Counted from the stretch's first letter, positions 1 to 6,430 are shown. The stretch is DNA of 10,227 bases from Neptunomonas sp. (GCA_004195305.1 SDWN01000661.1:1-10227), one strand, 5' to 3'. The notes: generated by a model from the sequence alone, not told the origin. Translations and numbers: made by a program.

Positions 1-208
1 GATCGCGGCGGTAAGCTCTGCTAACACCAGTATAGAGGCGCTCAATGCCTGCCAACGGGCGGGTGTGGATCTGGCGGCCGGCGTCTGCGCCGCCGCTCTG
101 CAGGTTGCGCGCGGCGTGGTTCCCAGCGCAGTTGACGTGGAAATATGGGCCATTGACCGCCAGGGTGAATGGGTGGGTTGTGCTCGCGGTGAGAGCAAGC
201 CGGTATGA
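1..208 (+). CDS. cbiD: Cobalt-precorrin-5B C1-methyltransferase CbiD, C-terminal fragment (5' end outside window)
   Basis: The frame that is open from base 2 ends at TGA 206-208 and encodes the last 68 residues of a protein cut by the window edge. The fragment carries an ANTSIEAL segment followed by an alanine-rich helix and a closing strand, VDVEIWAIDRQGEWVG. This resembles the CbiD C-terminus, where an ANT-x-x-x-x-L motif and a final V-x-V-x-x-x-D-x-x-G strand are usual. CbiD methylates C1 of the corrin ring and helps remove the C20 two-carbon unit. It is the anaerobic-pathway enzyme and also stands in for CobF in some aerobic producers. The stop overlaps the cobK start (ATGA), so the two are probably translationally coupled. 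Identification rests on a short tail and on recalled family features, but the operon context supports it well. Confidence 0.8.
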   Translation, partial: IAAVSSANTSIEALNACQRAGVDLAAGVCAAALQVARGVVPSAVDVEIWAIDRQGEWVGCARGESKPV

Positions 209-1038
209 CGTTATTAGTGCTGGGCGGTACCGCGGATGCGCGGCGAGTGGCGACGACACTGCATCAGCAGGGGATAACGGTTATTTACAGTGTTGCCGGC
301 TTGGTCCGAGCGCCCCAGGTACCCTGCGCAGTGGTCAGTGGCGGTTTCACCCAGTTCGGAGGTTTGCAGCGTTATATCGAGCAGCAGGCGATAACGGCTA
401 TTTTGGATATCACCCACCCCTTTGCCCAAAATATGAGCGCCGCTGCGGTTGCTGCGGCCAGGGCCTGTTCGGTGCCTTGCTGGCGCTTTCATCGTAACGC
501 CTGGCAACAGCAGCCGGGAGATCGGTGGCAGCAGTTTTCAGATTGGAATGAATTGATCCCGGCTCTGGCCGATAAGCGCTCCGTGTTTCTGACCGCAGGA
601 CAGCTGACCCCCGAGGTGCTGGCTGGGTTGGTGCGACTGCCTTTGCAGCACAACGGCACCGCATCGGCATCGGCACCGGCATCGCGAGGTTATATCCTCC
701 GCACTGCCGCTCCGCCCAAGTTCCGCTTGCCCACCACGATGCGCTGGATTAAAGCCATCGGGCCGTTCAGTGAGGCGGACGAAAGGGCGTTGATGGTCGC
801 GCATCGGGTTGATGCGCTGGTCTGTAAGAATAGCGGTGGCAATGCCACGGTGGCCAAGCTAACCGTCGCCAGGCAGCTGGGTATTCCGGTGTTGATGCTG
901 CGGCGCCCGGCGTTTCCCTCTGCGGATGAAGAGTTTAGCGATGAAGCCTGTTGTGTTGACGCGGTACTGCAGTGGTACCGGAAATTTAAGCCCGAGCCAG
1001 CCGCCTGCAGTCGTGGGCCGAAGACAGGAATCCAATAG
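205..1038 (+). CDS. cobK: Precorrin-6A reductase CobK (CbiJ family)
   Basis: This 277-residue protein should reduce precorrin-6A (or its cobalt form) to precorrin-6B using NADPH in the cytoplasm. The nucleotide-binding N-terminus LVLGGTADARR (residues 3-14), an SGGF motif (45-48), DITHPFA (68-74) and the C-terminal KNSGGNAT (208-215) followed by LGIPVLMLRRP are all typical of CobK/CbiJ. The length is slightly above the usual 250 or so. Part of the excess is a low-complexity A/S/P stretch at about residues 152-161, encoded by a hexamer tandem repeat, and part is a C-terminal tail after the conserved RRP. The ATG lies in the ATGA overlap with cbiD. The stop TAG shares its last base with the GTG of cobH. 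A second frame open across 45-497 is a shadow. Confident on family; whether the substrate carries cobalt is not visible. Confidence 0.93.
   Translation: MTLLVLGGTADARRVATTLHQQGITVIYSVAGLVRAPQVPCAVVSGGFTQFGGLQRYIEQQAITAILDITHPFAQNMSAAAVAAARACSVPCWRFHRNAWQQQPGDRWQQFSDWNELIPALADKRSVFLTAGQLTPEVLAGLVRLPLQHNGTASASAPASRGYILRTAAPPKFRLPTTMRWIKAIGPFSEADERALMVAHRVDALVCKNSGGNATVAKLTVARQLGIPVLMLRRPAFPSADEEFSDEACCVDAVLQWYRKFKPEPAACSRGPKTGIQ
661..684 (+). repeat. Hexamer tandem repeat inside cobK
   Basis: Four head-to-tail copies of GCATCG, the third with one change (GCACCG), lie in frame and encode an Ala-Ser-Ala-Ser-Ala-Pro-Ala-Ser run at residues 153-160 of CobK. The run falls between the conserved N- and C-terminal halves, so it probably sits in a surface loop. 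Because the unit is six bases, gain or loss of units would keep the frame. Confidence 0.85.
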
Positions 1039-1679
1039 TGTCATTTGATTATGTAGTCGATCCACAAGCGATCGAGCAGCAGAGTTTTGTTCAAATTCGC
1101 CAATTGACCGACCTCTCGGGGCTGAGTCGTGAGCAGCAGCAAGTGGTGATGCGTGTCGTCCACAGTGTGGGGATACCGGAAGTGGCTCCGCAGGTTAAAT
1201 TCAGCGCCAACGCCTGCTCGGCGGGACTGCGGGCGCTGGCAGACAACTGTGCGATACTGTGTGATGTCGAGATGGTGAAGCAGGGCATTACCAAGCGCAT
1301 GATCCAACAGGAACCGCTGTGTTTTCTCAATGATCCGCGCACCCAGCAGCGGGCCAAAGCCACCGCCGAGACACGCTCAATGGCGGCCTTGGAGCTGTGG
1401 GCAGCGCAGCTGGCTGGCAGCGTCGTGGTGATCGGCAATGCGCCCACAGCGCTGTTTCGGTTGCTGGAGATGCTTGAAAAAGGCTGTGATAAACCGGCAT
1501 TGATTATCGGCATGCCGGTGGGATTTGTTGGCGCTGCCGAATCCAAGCAGGCGCTGTGGGATTGCCACCGGCAACTGGGTATCGAATGCATCACATTACT
1601 GGGCAGAGAAGGGGGAAGCGCCGTGTCCTCGGCGACCTGCAATGCTCTGCTACGATGCAACCGTGGCGAGTGGTACTAA
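1038..1679 (+). CDS. cobH: Precorrin-8X methylmutase CobH (CbiC family)
   Basis: CobH moves the methyl group from C11 to C12 of precorrin-8X, giving hydrogenobyrinate. The 213-residue length matches the family (about 210). VVHSVGIPEV places His42 where the catalytic histidine of the Pseudomonas denitrificans enzyme lies (His43). Other family motifs are GNAPTALFRLLE (from residue 133) and GMPVGFVGAAESK (158-170). The GTG start at 1038 overlaps the cobK stop by one base, and an AGGA at 1024-1027 provides the ribosome site. The arrangement implies co-translation with cobK. The final residues reach into the region where the cobL frame is already open, but the conserved part of cobL begins after this stop. 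Confidence 0.95.
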   Translation: MSFDYVVDPQAIEQQSFVQIRQLTDLSGLSREQQQVVMRVVHSVGIPEVAPQVKFSANACSAGLRALADNCAILCDVEMVKQGITKRMIQQEPLCFLNDPRTQQRAKATAETRSMAALELWAAQLAGSVVVIGNAPTALFRLLEMLEKGCDKPALIIGMPVGFVGAAESKQALWDCHRQLGIECITLLGREGGSAVSSATCNALLRCNRGEWY

Positions 1680-1703
1680 GTTGGAAGACAAGATCGCGCA
1701 GCC

Positions 1704-1712
1704 GGTGGAGAG
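1704..1712 (+). promoter_or_regulatory. Ribosome binding site favouring the GTG 1717 start of cobL
   Basis: The purine-rich GGTGGAGAG at 1704-1712 ends four bases before GTG 1717. The alternative ATG 1747 is preceded only by a weak GAACCC-AAG stretch, and TTG 1681 and ATG 1642 have no clear site. The choice is an inference from spacing alone. Confidence 0.5.
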
Positions 1713-1716
1713 CCAG

Positions 1717-2997
1717 GTGAAAAGCCAGATTGAACCCAAGCGGCCTATGCAGCTGCATATCATCGGTCTGGGAGTCGCCCAGATGGCCCGGCTGGATGAG
1801 TCCGCCATGCGCGTGTTGCAGTCGGCAGCGGTGGTTATCGGCTCCGAACGTCAACTGGCGGTGGTCTCGGCCCTCGTCGGTAGCACGCAGCAGCTTAAAT
1901 TACCCAGCCTGAAAGAACTGCGGGAGGTGTTGGCGCGGTTTTCCGACCAGGGCGTTTCATCCGTCGCCGTTTTGGCTTCCGGTGACCCGCTCTATTTTGG
2001 CATAGGTCGATGGTTCGGCCGTCATTTCGACCCGCAACAACTACGCTTTTATCCGGCGGTGTCCAGCGTTCAGGCTGCATGCCACCGACTCGGGTTGTCG
2101 CTGCAAGATGTCACGGTTGTCAGTCTGCACGGACGACCGGTTGAAAAAATCCGCACCCGGTTAAAGCGTAACCAGCGGTTGGTTATTCTGACCGACAAAC
2201 ACAGTACTCCGCAGGCCCTTGCCCGTGAATGTATTGCCGCCGGGCTATCTGAATCGACGTTGTGGGTCTGTGAATCGCTGGGCTATGACCAGGAGCAGGT
2301 CCGGAGTTATCGCGCGATAGAAATGGTCGCTTGTGAGACAGTTTTCGACCCTTTGCATGTCACCATTATCCAGACTCGGGGGCCTGGCGGCATGCTGCCG
2401 GAATTCCCCGGTATCGCGGATGACCGCTTTGTCACCGATGGTCCGGCAGGGAAGGGGATGCTGACCAAGCGCGAAGTCCGTTTGACGATCCTGTCGTTGA
2501 TGCAGGTCTGCGACGGCGACGTTGTCTGGGATATTGGCGCAGGCTGCGGTGGTGTGGCGGTGGAGCTGAGCTATTGGAATGAGCGCTCCCAAGTCTATGC
2601 CATTGAGCACCACCCTGAGCGGTTACGCTGCCTGGAGGAAAACCGGCAGCGCTTTGGTGTGGTCAGTAATTTAACCCGGGTGGCAGGAAGGGCGCCTGAG
2701 GCGTTGGTCGATCTGCCTAGGGCGGATCGGGTCTTTATCGGCGGTAGCGACGGTGAGCTCGCAGGGCTGCTGAGTCTGGTGTGGGCGAATCTTGCCGAGG
2801 GTGGGATACTGGTTGCCAGCGCGGTGGCTGAAACCACCAAGCAGCAATTGCTGAGTTTCTTTGAACAGCGTCAGCAGCAGGCCGATGGGCTCTGTGAAAC
2901 CTTGCAGGTTGCCGTGAGTAAAGGGGATCTGCTGGCCGGGCAGCTACTCTATCGTCCTGGCTTGCCGGTGACTTTGTTTAAGTTCGTAAAGAGTTAA
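1717..2997 (+). CDS. cobL: Precorrin-6Y C5,15-methyltransferase (decarboxylating) CobL, CbiE-CbiT fusion
   Basis: CobL adds methyl groups at C5 and C15 of precorrin-6B and decarboxylates the C12 acetate, giving precorrin-8X. From GTG 1717 the protein is 426 residues, close to the 413 of P. denitrificans CobL. The N-terminal CbiE-type tetrapyrrole methylase domain runs from about residue 11 (QLHIIGLG) with SGDPLYFGIG (GDP at 89-91) and YPAVSSVQAA. The C-terminal CbiT domain starts near residue 235 with VTDGPAGKGMLTKREVR and carries the SAM-binding DIGAGCGG (272-279). The start is uncertain: the frame is open back to ATG 1525 inside cobH, but conserved sequence begins only at the Met of codon 1747. 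GTG 1717 has the best ribosome site and ATG 1747 (416 aa) is the main alternative. The stop lies inside the first unit of a tandem repeat. Confidence 0.93.
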   Translation: MKSQIEPKRPMQLHIIGLGVAQMARLDESAMRVLQSAAVVIGSERQLAVVSALVGSTQQLKLPSLKELREVLARFSDQGVSSVAVLASGDPLYFGIGRWFGRHFDPQQLRFYPAVSSVQAACHRLGLSLQDVTVVSLHGRPVEKIRTRLKRNQRLVILTDKHSTPQALARECIAAGLSESTLWVCESLGYDQEQVRSYRAIEMVACETVFDPLHVTIIQTRGPGGMLPEFPGIADDRFVTDGPAGKGMLTKREVRLTILSLMQVCDGDVVWDIGAGCGGVAVELSYWNERSQVYAIEHHPERLRCLEENRQRFGVVSNLTRVAGRAPEALVDLPRADRVFIGGSDGELAGLLSLVWANLAEGGILVASAVAETTKQQLLSFFEQRQQQADGLCETLQVAVSKGDLLAGQLLYRPGLPVTLFKFVKS

Positions 2998-3040
2998 ATT
3001 CGTAAAGAGTAAGTTGGTAGAGAGTTTACATTCGTCAAGT
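2983..3040 (+). repeat. Degenerate tandem repeat straddling the cobL stop and the cobL-cobI spacer
   Basis: TTCGTAAAGAGT occurs perfectly at 2983-2994 and again at 2999-3010. Weaker copies start at 3014 (TTGGTAGAGAGT) and 3031 (TTCGTCAAG). The period is about 15-17 bases. The cobL TAA (2995-2997) falls inside the first unit, so the array looks like repeated duplication of the last codons of cobL into the spacer. No hairpin or terminator structure is evident in it. Confidence 0.8.
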
Positions 3041-3044
3041 TGTC

Positions 3045-3049
3045 AGGAG
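3045..3049 (+). promoter_or_regulatory. Ribosome binding site of cobI
   Basis: AGGAG at 3045-3049 is a strong Shine-Dalgarno match. It leaves only one base before ATG 3051 but seven before the in-frame ATG 3057, which argues for the second ATG as the true start. Confidence 0.75.
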
Positions 3050-3056
3050 CATGGTA

Positions 3057-3830
3057 ATGAATGACCAGATTGAATCGACGAGTAAGGCCCCGGGGTTGAT
3101 TCAAAAATCCGCAACCACAGGGCGGTTTTTCGGCGTGGGTGTCGGTCCTGGGGATCCAGAACTGCTGACGCTCAAAGCCGCACGCTTGATTCTAAACGCT
3201 GAGGTAGTCTGCTACCTTGCCAATGAGAAAGGCGAATCCCAGGCTCGGATGATCGCGGTGGAAGCGTTTAAAAACAGCAACCCGGCACAGGTCGAGATGC
3301 CGATCGTGGTGCCGATCTTACTGGATCGTACGTTGGCCAACCGCGCCTACGACGAGGGGGCCGAGGCGATCAGGGCGGAGCTTGATCAGGGTCGGGATGT
3401 GGTGTTTATCTGTGAAGGTGATCCGATGTTTTTCGGCTCATTCGCGTATCTGCTTGAGCGCTTGCAGGACCGTTATTGCTGCCAAGTGGTGCCGGGGATC
3501 TCCTCGGTCCATGCTGCCGCATCGGCCCTGCAGCTGCCGCTGACCATGCTCAGAGAGTCTTTTGCGGTGATCAGTGGTCGCCATACCGATCAGCAGATCC
3601 GTCAGGCGCTGCTGGACCATGACAGTGTGGTAATCATGAAAGCGGGCCAGGCACGACCGCGAATCCTGGCTCTGCTGACCGAAACCGACCGCCTGGATGA
3701 AGCCAACTATTTGGAATATATTGGCCGTGACAATGAACGTATTCTCCATAATGTAGCGGAACTGGCCGATGAGCCCGGACCCTATTTTTCCATCTTTGTG
3801 GTGATTCGCCAGCAGCGGGATCGCGGATGA
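3057..3830 (+). CDS. cobI: Precorrin-2 C20-methyltransferase CobI (CbiL family)
   Basis: CobI is the first committed methylase, converting precorrin-2 to precorrin-3A with SAM. From ATG 3057 it is 257 residues, of usual length; the upstream ATG 3051 would add two. The tetrapyrrole methylase fold shows in order: FFGVGVGPGDPELLTLKA (GPGDPE at about 30-35), EGDPMFFGSF (from residue 120), the VVPGISSVHAAAS segment (PGISS at 146-150), and the C-terminal YLEYIGRDNERI segment with a final hydrophobic strand. The EGDPMFFGS form is characteristic of CobI/CbiL among paralogues. Its TGA overlaps the ATG of cbiG (ATGA at 3827-3830), indicating coupling. A 20-residue polar N-terminal stretch before the core is unremarkable. 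It opens the early-step half of the operon after a repeat-containing spacer. Confidence 0.95.
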   Translation: MNDQIESTSKAPGLIQKSATTGRFFGVGVGPGDPELLTLKAARLILNAEVVCYLANEKGESQARMIAVEAFKNSNPAQVEMPIVVPILLDRTLANRAYDEGAEAIRAELDQGRDVVFICEGDPMFFGSFAYLLERLQDRYCCQVVPGISSVHAAASALQLPLTMLRESFAVISGRHTDQQIRQALLDHDSVVIMKAGQARPRILALLTETDRLDEANYLEYIGRDNERILHNVAELADEPGPYFSIFVVIRQQRDRG

Positions 3831-4630
3831 TCCGAATTGTCGCGTTGACCGAAGCCGGTAAGCGACTCGGTGAGCGGCTGCATAACGTGCTCCAGGTTGA
3901 CGGTAAAACCACTCCCGCGGTCAGTGAGCTCTGGTATAAGCCACAGCCCTTTGCAGAACGGGTGCAGCAAGCCTTCAGTGATGGCGACGCGCTGATCTTT
4001 ATCTGTGCCACTGGCATCGTGGTCAGAACCCTGGCGCCGGTGATCAATAATAAACGTCAGGATCCGCCGGTGCTGGTGCTCGATGAACTGGGACAGTTCG
4101 TTATCCCGTTGTTATCCGGGCATGAAGGAGGGGCCAATGAATGGGCAGCACAGGTGGTTGAGTTGTTGCGAGCGAAGGCGCTGCAGACTCAACTGGTGCT
4201 GACCACTGCTCGGCCCTATCTTAAGCCCGTGTATGCGGTCGGCATGGGCTGCGAACGCCACTGCCCGCAAGGGGAGTTACAACAACTGTTGAACGCCTGT
4301 CTGGCCGAGGCCGGGCTGAGCATAGAGCAGATCGACAGTATTAGCAGCATCGCAATCAAGGCCGATGAAGTAGGGCTGATCGAGCTGGCGAAGACGTTGG
4401 AAAAGCCCTACCTGACCTGGGATGCCGGACAGCTGGGCGCGATGGATGAGTTGTTGAGCACCCGCTCTGAGTATGTGTTTAACACCGTTGGTGTGTACGG
4501 CGTGGCTGAATCGGCCGCTCTCTATGCCGCACGGGAAAAAACCGGACAGACGCCGGAGTTGATGCTGAATAAACAGAAGACGGCCAAAGCAACCTGTGCC
4601 ATCGCGCGCAGTTATAAAACAGAGCTATAA
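3827..4630 (+). CDS. cbiG: CbiG/CobE-type cobalamin biosynthesis protein, short form
   Basis: CbiG opens the ring lactone of cobalt-precorrin-5A and releases acetaldehyde in the anaerobic route; its C-terminal domain alone corresponds to CobE of aerobic producers. The 267-residue protein has a full N-terminal domain, with FICATGIVVRTLAPVI (from about residue 58) and LSGHEGGANEWA (H99-N104). The C-terminal domain begins around residue 137 with AVGMGCERHCPQGEL, continues with IKADEVGLIEL (about 177-187) and ends with a GVYGVAESAALYAA segment. Only about a dozen residues join the two, so the middle domain of full-length CbiG (351 residues in Salmonella, from memory) appears missing. The gene overlaps cobI by four bases and sits between cobI and cobJ. 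Family assignment is strong. Whether it acts as true CbiG hydrolase or as a CobE-like factor cannot be decided here. Confidence 0.9.
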   Translation: MIRIVALTEAGKRLGERLHNVLQVDGKTTPAVSELWYKPQPFAERVQQAFSDGDALIFICATGIVVRTLAPVINNKRQDPPVLVLDELGQFVIPLLSGHEGGANEWAAQVVELLRAKALQTQLVLTTARPYLKPVYAVGMGCERHCPQGELQQLLNACLAEAGLSIEQIDSISSIAIKADEVGLIELAKTLEKPYLTWDAGQLGAMDELLSTRSEYVFNTVGVYGVAESAALYAAREKTGQTPELMLNKQKTAKATCAIARSYKTEL

Positions 4631-4650
4631 AAAAGAGCTATAAAAAAGAG
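4621..4650 (+). repeat. 13-base tandem duplication over the cbiG stop codon
   Basis: AGAGCTATAAAAA at 4621-4633 is repeated perfectly at 4634-4646, and a third partial copy AGAG follows at 4647-4650. A related TTATAAAAC lies just upstream, at 4612-4620. The cbiG TAA (4628-4630) lies in the first unit. As at cobL, the last codons and stop of the gene have been duplicated into the spacer. Confidence 0.9.
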
Positions 4651-4682
4651 TGGTCCATCACCGCTAATCGAAACGAACTGAT

Positions 4683-4716
4683 AGCAGTCATAGCAAGAGA
4701 GCAGTCATTAAATGAG
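4683..4716 (+). repeat. 17-base imperfect tandem repeat over the cobJ start
   Basis: Two adjacent 17-base units, 4683-4699 and 4700-4716, share AGCAGTCAT exactly and end in GAG, with 13 of 17 positions equal. The second unit contains the cobJ ATG (4712). The first contains AAGAGAG (running into the second), the likely ribosome site of cobJ, about ten bases from the start. Confidence 0.7.
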
Positions 4717-5491
4717 TCAATTATATGTAGTAGGTACGGGGCCGGGTGATGCACTGCTGGTGGCACCGAGGGCACTGAATGCCATTAAGGCCAGCAGTGA
4801 CCTGGTCGCTTATGGTCTGTATCTGGACCTGTTGGGAGAGGTCTGCGAGGGTAAACAGCACCATGACCTGCCGTTAGGCGAAGAGATCGGTCGTGCCCGC
4901 CTGGCGCTGAACCTAGCGGCGAGTGGCAAAACCACGGCCTTGATCTCCAGCGGTGATATCGGCATCTACGCGATGGCGACCCTGGTGTTTGAGCTGCTGG
5001 ATCTGCAGCTTCAGGGTAAAGAGAGTCACCCCGAATGGTTGGATGTTGAGATTGAAGTGATCCCTGGTATCTCGGCGATGCAGGCGGGCGCCAGCCGTGT
5101 CGGCGCGTTGCTGGGGCATGATTTCTGTACTGTTTCTTTGTCAGATCTGCTGACCCCCTGGGAGACCATCGAGAAACGTATTCACAGCGCCGGTAGCGGT
5201 GATTTCGTGATCTCGTTCTATAACCCGGTTTCCCGCAAGCGCGACTGGCAGTTGAACAGCGCCCGCGACATCCTGCTGCAATACCGTCCGGCCACGACCC
5301 CGGTACTGCTGGGACGCCAGCTGACCCGTGAGGATGAAAGTATCACCATCACCACGCTGGGCGAGCTGGATGCCAAAGACGTCGATATGTTTACGATGGT
5401 TAGCGTCGGTAACAGTGAGTCCCGGCATATCGTCAACGGTAGCAAGGAGTGGTTGTACACGCCCCGCGGCTACAGTAAAAAACTGCTGTAA
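4712..5491 (+). CDS. cobJ: Precorrin-3B C17-methyltransferase CobJ (CbiH family)
   Basis: CobJ methylates C17 and drives contraction of the macrocycle, turning precorrin-3B into precorrin-4. The protein is 259 residues, a normal size. Motifs in order are YVVGTGPGD (5-13), SSGDIGIYAMA (GDIGIY at 81-86), VIPGISAMQAGASRVG (PGIS at 118-121), HDFCTVSLSDLLTPW and FYNPVSRKR (169-177). The SGDxGIYAMA, SLSDLLTPW and FYNP forms distinguish CobJ/CbiH from CobI and CobM. No ferredoxin-like or sulphite reductase domain is fused to it, so it does not supply the missing CobG activity itself. ATG 4712 fits the family N-terminus; the ribosome site is moderate. Spacers of about 80 bases upstream and 62 downstream separate it from its neighbours, unlike the overlapping genes elsewhere in the operon. 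Confidence 0.95.
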   Translation: MSQLYVVGTGPGDALLVAPRALNAIKASSDLVAYGLYLDLLGEVCEGKQHHDLPLGEEIGRARLALNLAASGKTTALISSGDIGIYAMATLVFELLDLQLQGKESHPEWLDVEIEVIPGISAMQAGASRVGALLGHDFCTVSLSDLLTPWETIEKRIHSAGSGDFVISFYNPVSRKRDWQLNSARDILLQYRPATTPVLLGRQLTREDESITITTLGELDAKDVDMFTMVSVGNSESRHIVNGSKEWLYTPRGYSKKLL

Positions 5492-5520
5492 CTCGTGATG
5501 TTTTCTATTATCGGCGCCAG

Positions 5521-5536
5521 TCCTGAGGCTACAGGA
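5521..5536 (+). other. Short inverted repeat in the cobJ-cobM spacer
   Basis: TCCTG at 5521-5525 pairs with CAGGA at 5532-5536 around a six-base loop. The stem is only five pairs and no T-run follows, so it is not a convincing terminator. It lies just before the ribosome site of cobM and could be chance. Confidence 0.3.
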
Positions 5537-5540
5537 CATA

Positions 5541-5546
5541 AGAGGG
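5541..5546 (+). promoter_or_regulatory. Ribosome binding site supporting the GTG start of cobM
   Basis: AGAGGG at 5541-5546 lies seven bases before GTG 5554, optimal spacing. There is no ATG near the conserved N-terminus, so this site decides the start. Confidence 0.7.
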
Positions 5547-5553
5547 TTTATTC

Positions 5554-6357
5554 GTGACAGTCTATTTTATTGGTGCCGGTCCCGGTGATCCGGAGCTGAT
5601 GACCCTGAAAGGGCATCGCCTTCTTCAGCAGTGTCCCGTGGTGCTTTATGCGGGGTCTTTGATCCCGCGCGAAGTGCTGGACGCGGTGGAAGACTCCGCC
5701 GAAAGCATAATCGATACGGCCTCCATCGATCTGGATGAGATCATGGTGCATATCAGCCAGGCTCATGCAAAAGGCCAGGACGTTGCCCGTCTGCAGTGCG
5801 GTGATCCGGCGCTCTATGGGGCGATCGGTGAGCAGATCCGGCGTTTGGAGCAACAGGGTATCGACTATCAGGTGATCCCCGGGGTCAGCGCGGTCGCCGC
5901 TTCTGCCGCCTATCTGGGTAAGGAGTTGACGCTGTCTGGCGTCTCTCAGACCGTTATTATGACCCGCTATGAAGGCAAAACGCCGTTCCCGGAGCGTGAG
6001 CGATTGCCTGAGTTGGCGCGCAGTGGCGCGACACTGGCGATCCATCTGGGCGTTACCCGTATCCACAAGATCGTCGAAGAGCTGCTGCCTCACTACGGCG
6101 AGGACTGCCCGGTGGCGGTCTGTTACCGCACCTCCTGGCCGGATCAGGATAAGGTGAGCGGCACCCTGAAGGATATCGTAGCCAAGGTCCGGGCAAAGAA
6201 ATTTACCCGCACGGCGTTGATACTGGTGGGGCATGTGCTCGATAGCGACGATTTCGCCGACTCCTACCTTTATCAAAAGGACCAGGCCCACGTTTATCGC
6301 CCAAAAGTAAAACCCGTGGCGCCAAGAACCGTTAAGCGAGAGTTGATTGATCGTTAA
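5554..6357 (+). CDS. cobM: Precorrin-4 C11-methyltransferase CobM (CbiF family)
   Basis: CobM methylates C11 of precorrin-4 to give precorrin-5, the step before C1 methylation by CbiD. The 267-residue protein begins at GTG with VYFIGAGPGDPELMTLKG (GPGDPE at 9-14), followed by YAGSLIP (from 32), CGDPALYGA (from 82), VIPGVSAVAASAA (PGVS at 109-112) and MTRYEGKTP. YAGSL, CGDP-x-LYGA and the R-x-E-x-K-T-P segment are typical of CobM/CbiF. The C-terminal 20 residues after HVYRPK are basic and look dispensable. Its place directly after cobJ matches pathway order. A long frame on the opposite strand over this gene is a codon-bias shadow. Confidence 0.96.
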   Translation: MTVYFIGAGPGDPELMTLKGHRLLQQCPVVLYAGSLIPREVLDAVEDSAESIIDTASIDLDEIMVHISQAHAKGQDVARLQCGDPALYGAIGEQIRRLEQQGIDYQVIPGVSAVAASAAYLGKELTLSGVSQTVIMTRYEGKTPFPERERLPELARSGATLAIHLGVTRIHKIVEELLPHYGEDCPVAVCYRTSWPDQDKVSGTLKDIVAKVRAKKFTRTALILVGHVLDSDDFADSYLYQKDQAHVYRPKVKPVAPRTVKRELIDR

Positions 6358-6430
6358 ACGAAAATAGAGTACCTATCCGTCGTGATAGCGGCTGTTCACA
6401 CATTTAGTTGGATAATTTCGTAAGGAACAG

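Noticed and set aside
45..497. 150-codon + strand open frame over the cbiD-cobK junction
   Set aside because: It overlaps the real cbiD tail and cobK in another frame, has a Trp/Arg/Cys-rich unnatural composition and matches no family I recognise.
1525..1716. N-terminal extension of CobL from ATG 1525
   Set aside because: It would overlap cobH by 155 bases, and the extra residues do not resemble any CobL N-terminus; a frame left open by codon bias is the simpler reading.
4006..4014. TGCCACTGG resembling part of a cobalamin riboswitch B12 box
   Set aside because: It encodes the conserved Cys-Ala-Thr-Gly of CbiG, lies mid-gene and lacks the surrounding riboswitch helices. No riboswitch is seen in the window; one would be expected upstream of the operon.
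4621..4650. A-rich TATAAAAA repeats as a promoter -10 array
   Set aside because: No matching -35 box at a fitting distance; a duplication of the gene end explains the sequence better.
5521..5536. Hairpin between cobJ and cobM as a terminator
   Set aside because: Five-pair stem without a following T-run; a terminator inside this operon would also be unlikely.
5548..6291. 247-codon open frame on the - strand opposite cobM
   Set aside because: Antisense frame over an unmistakable cobM; long antisense frames are expected in moderately GC-rich genes with strong codon bias. No ribosome site or family motif seen.
6358..6430. Possible promoter before cobW (TTCACA and GATAAT)
   Set aside because: The two boxes are only 10 bases apart, far from the usual 16-18, and no paired operator such as a Zur-like palindrome is evident.
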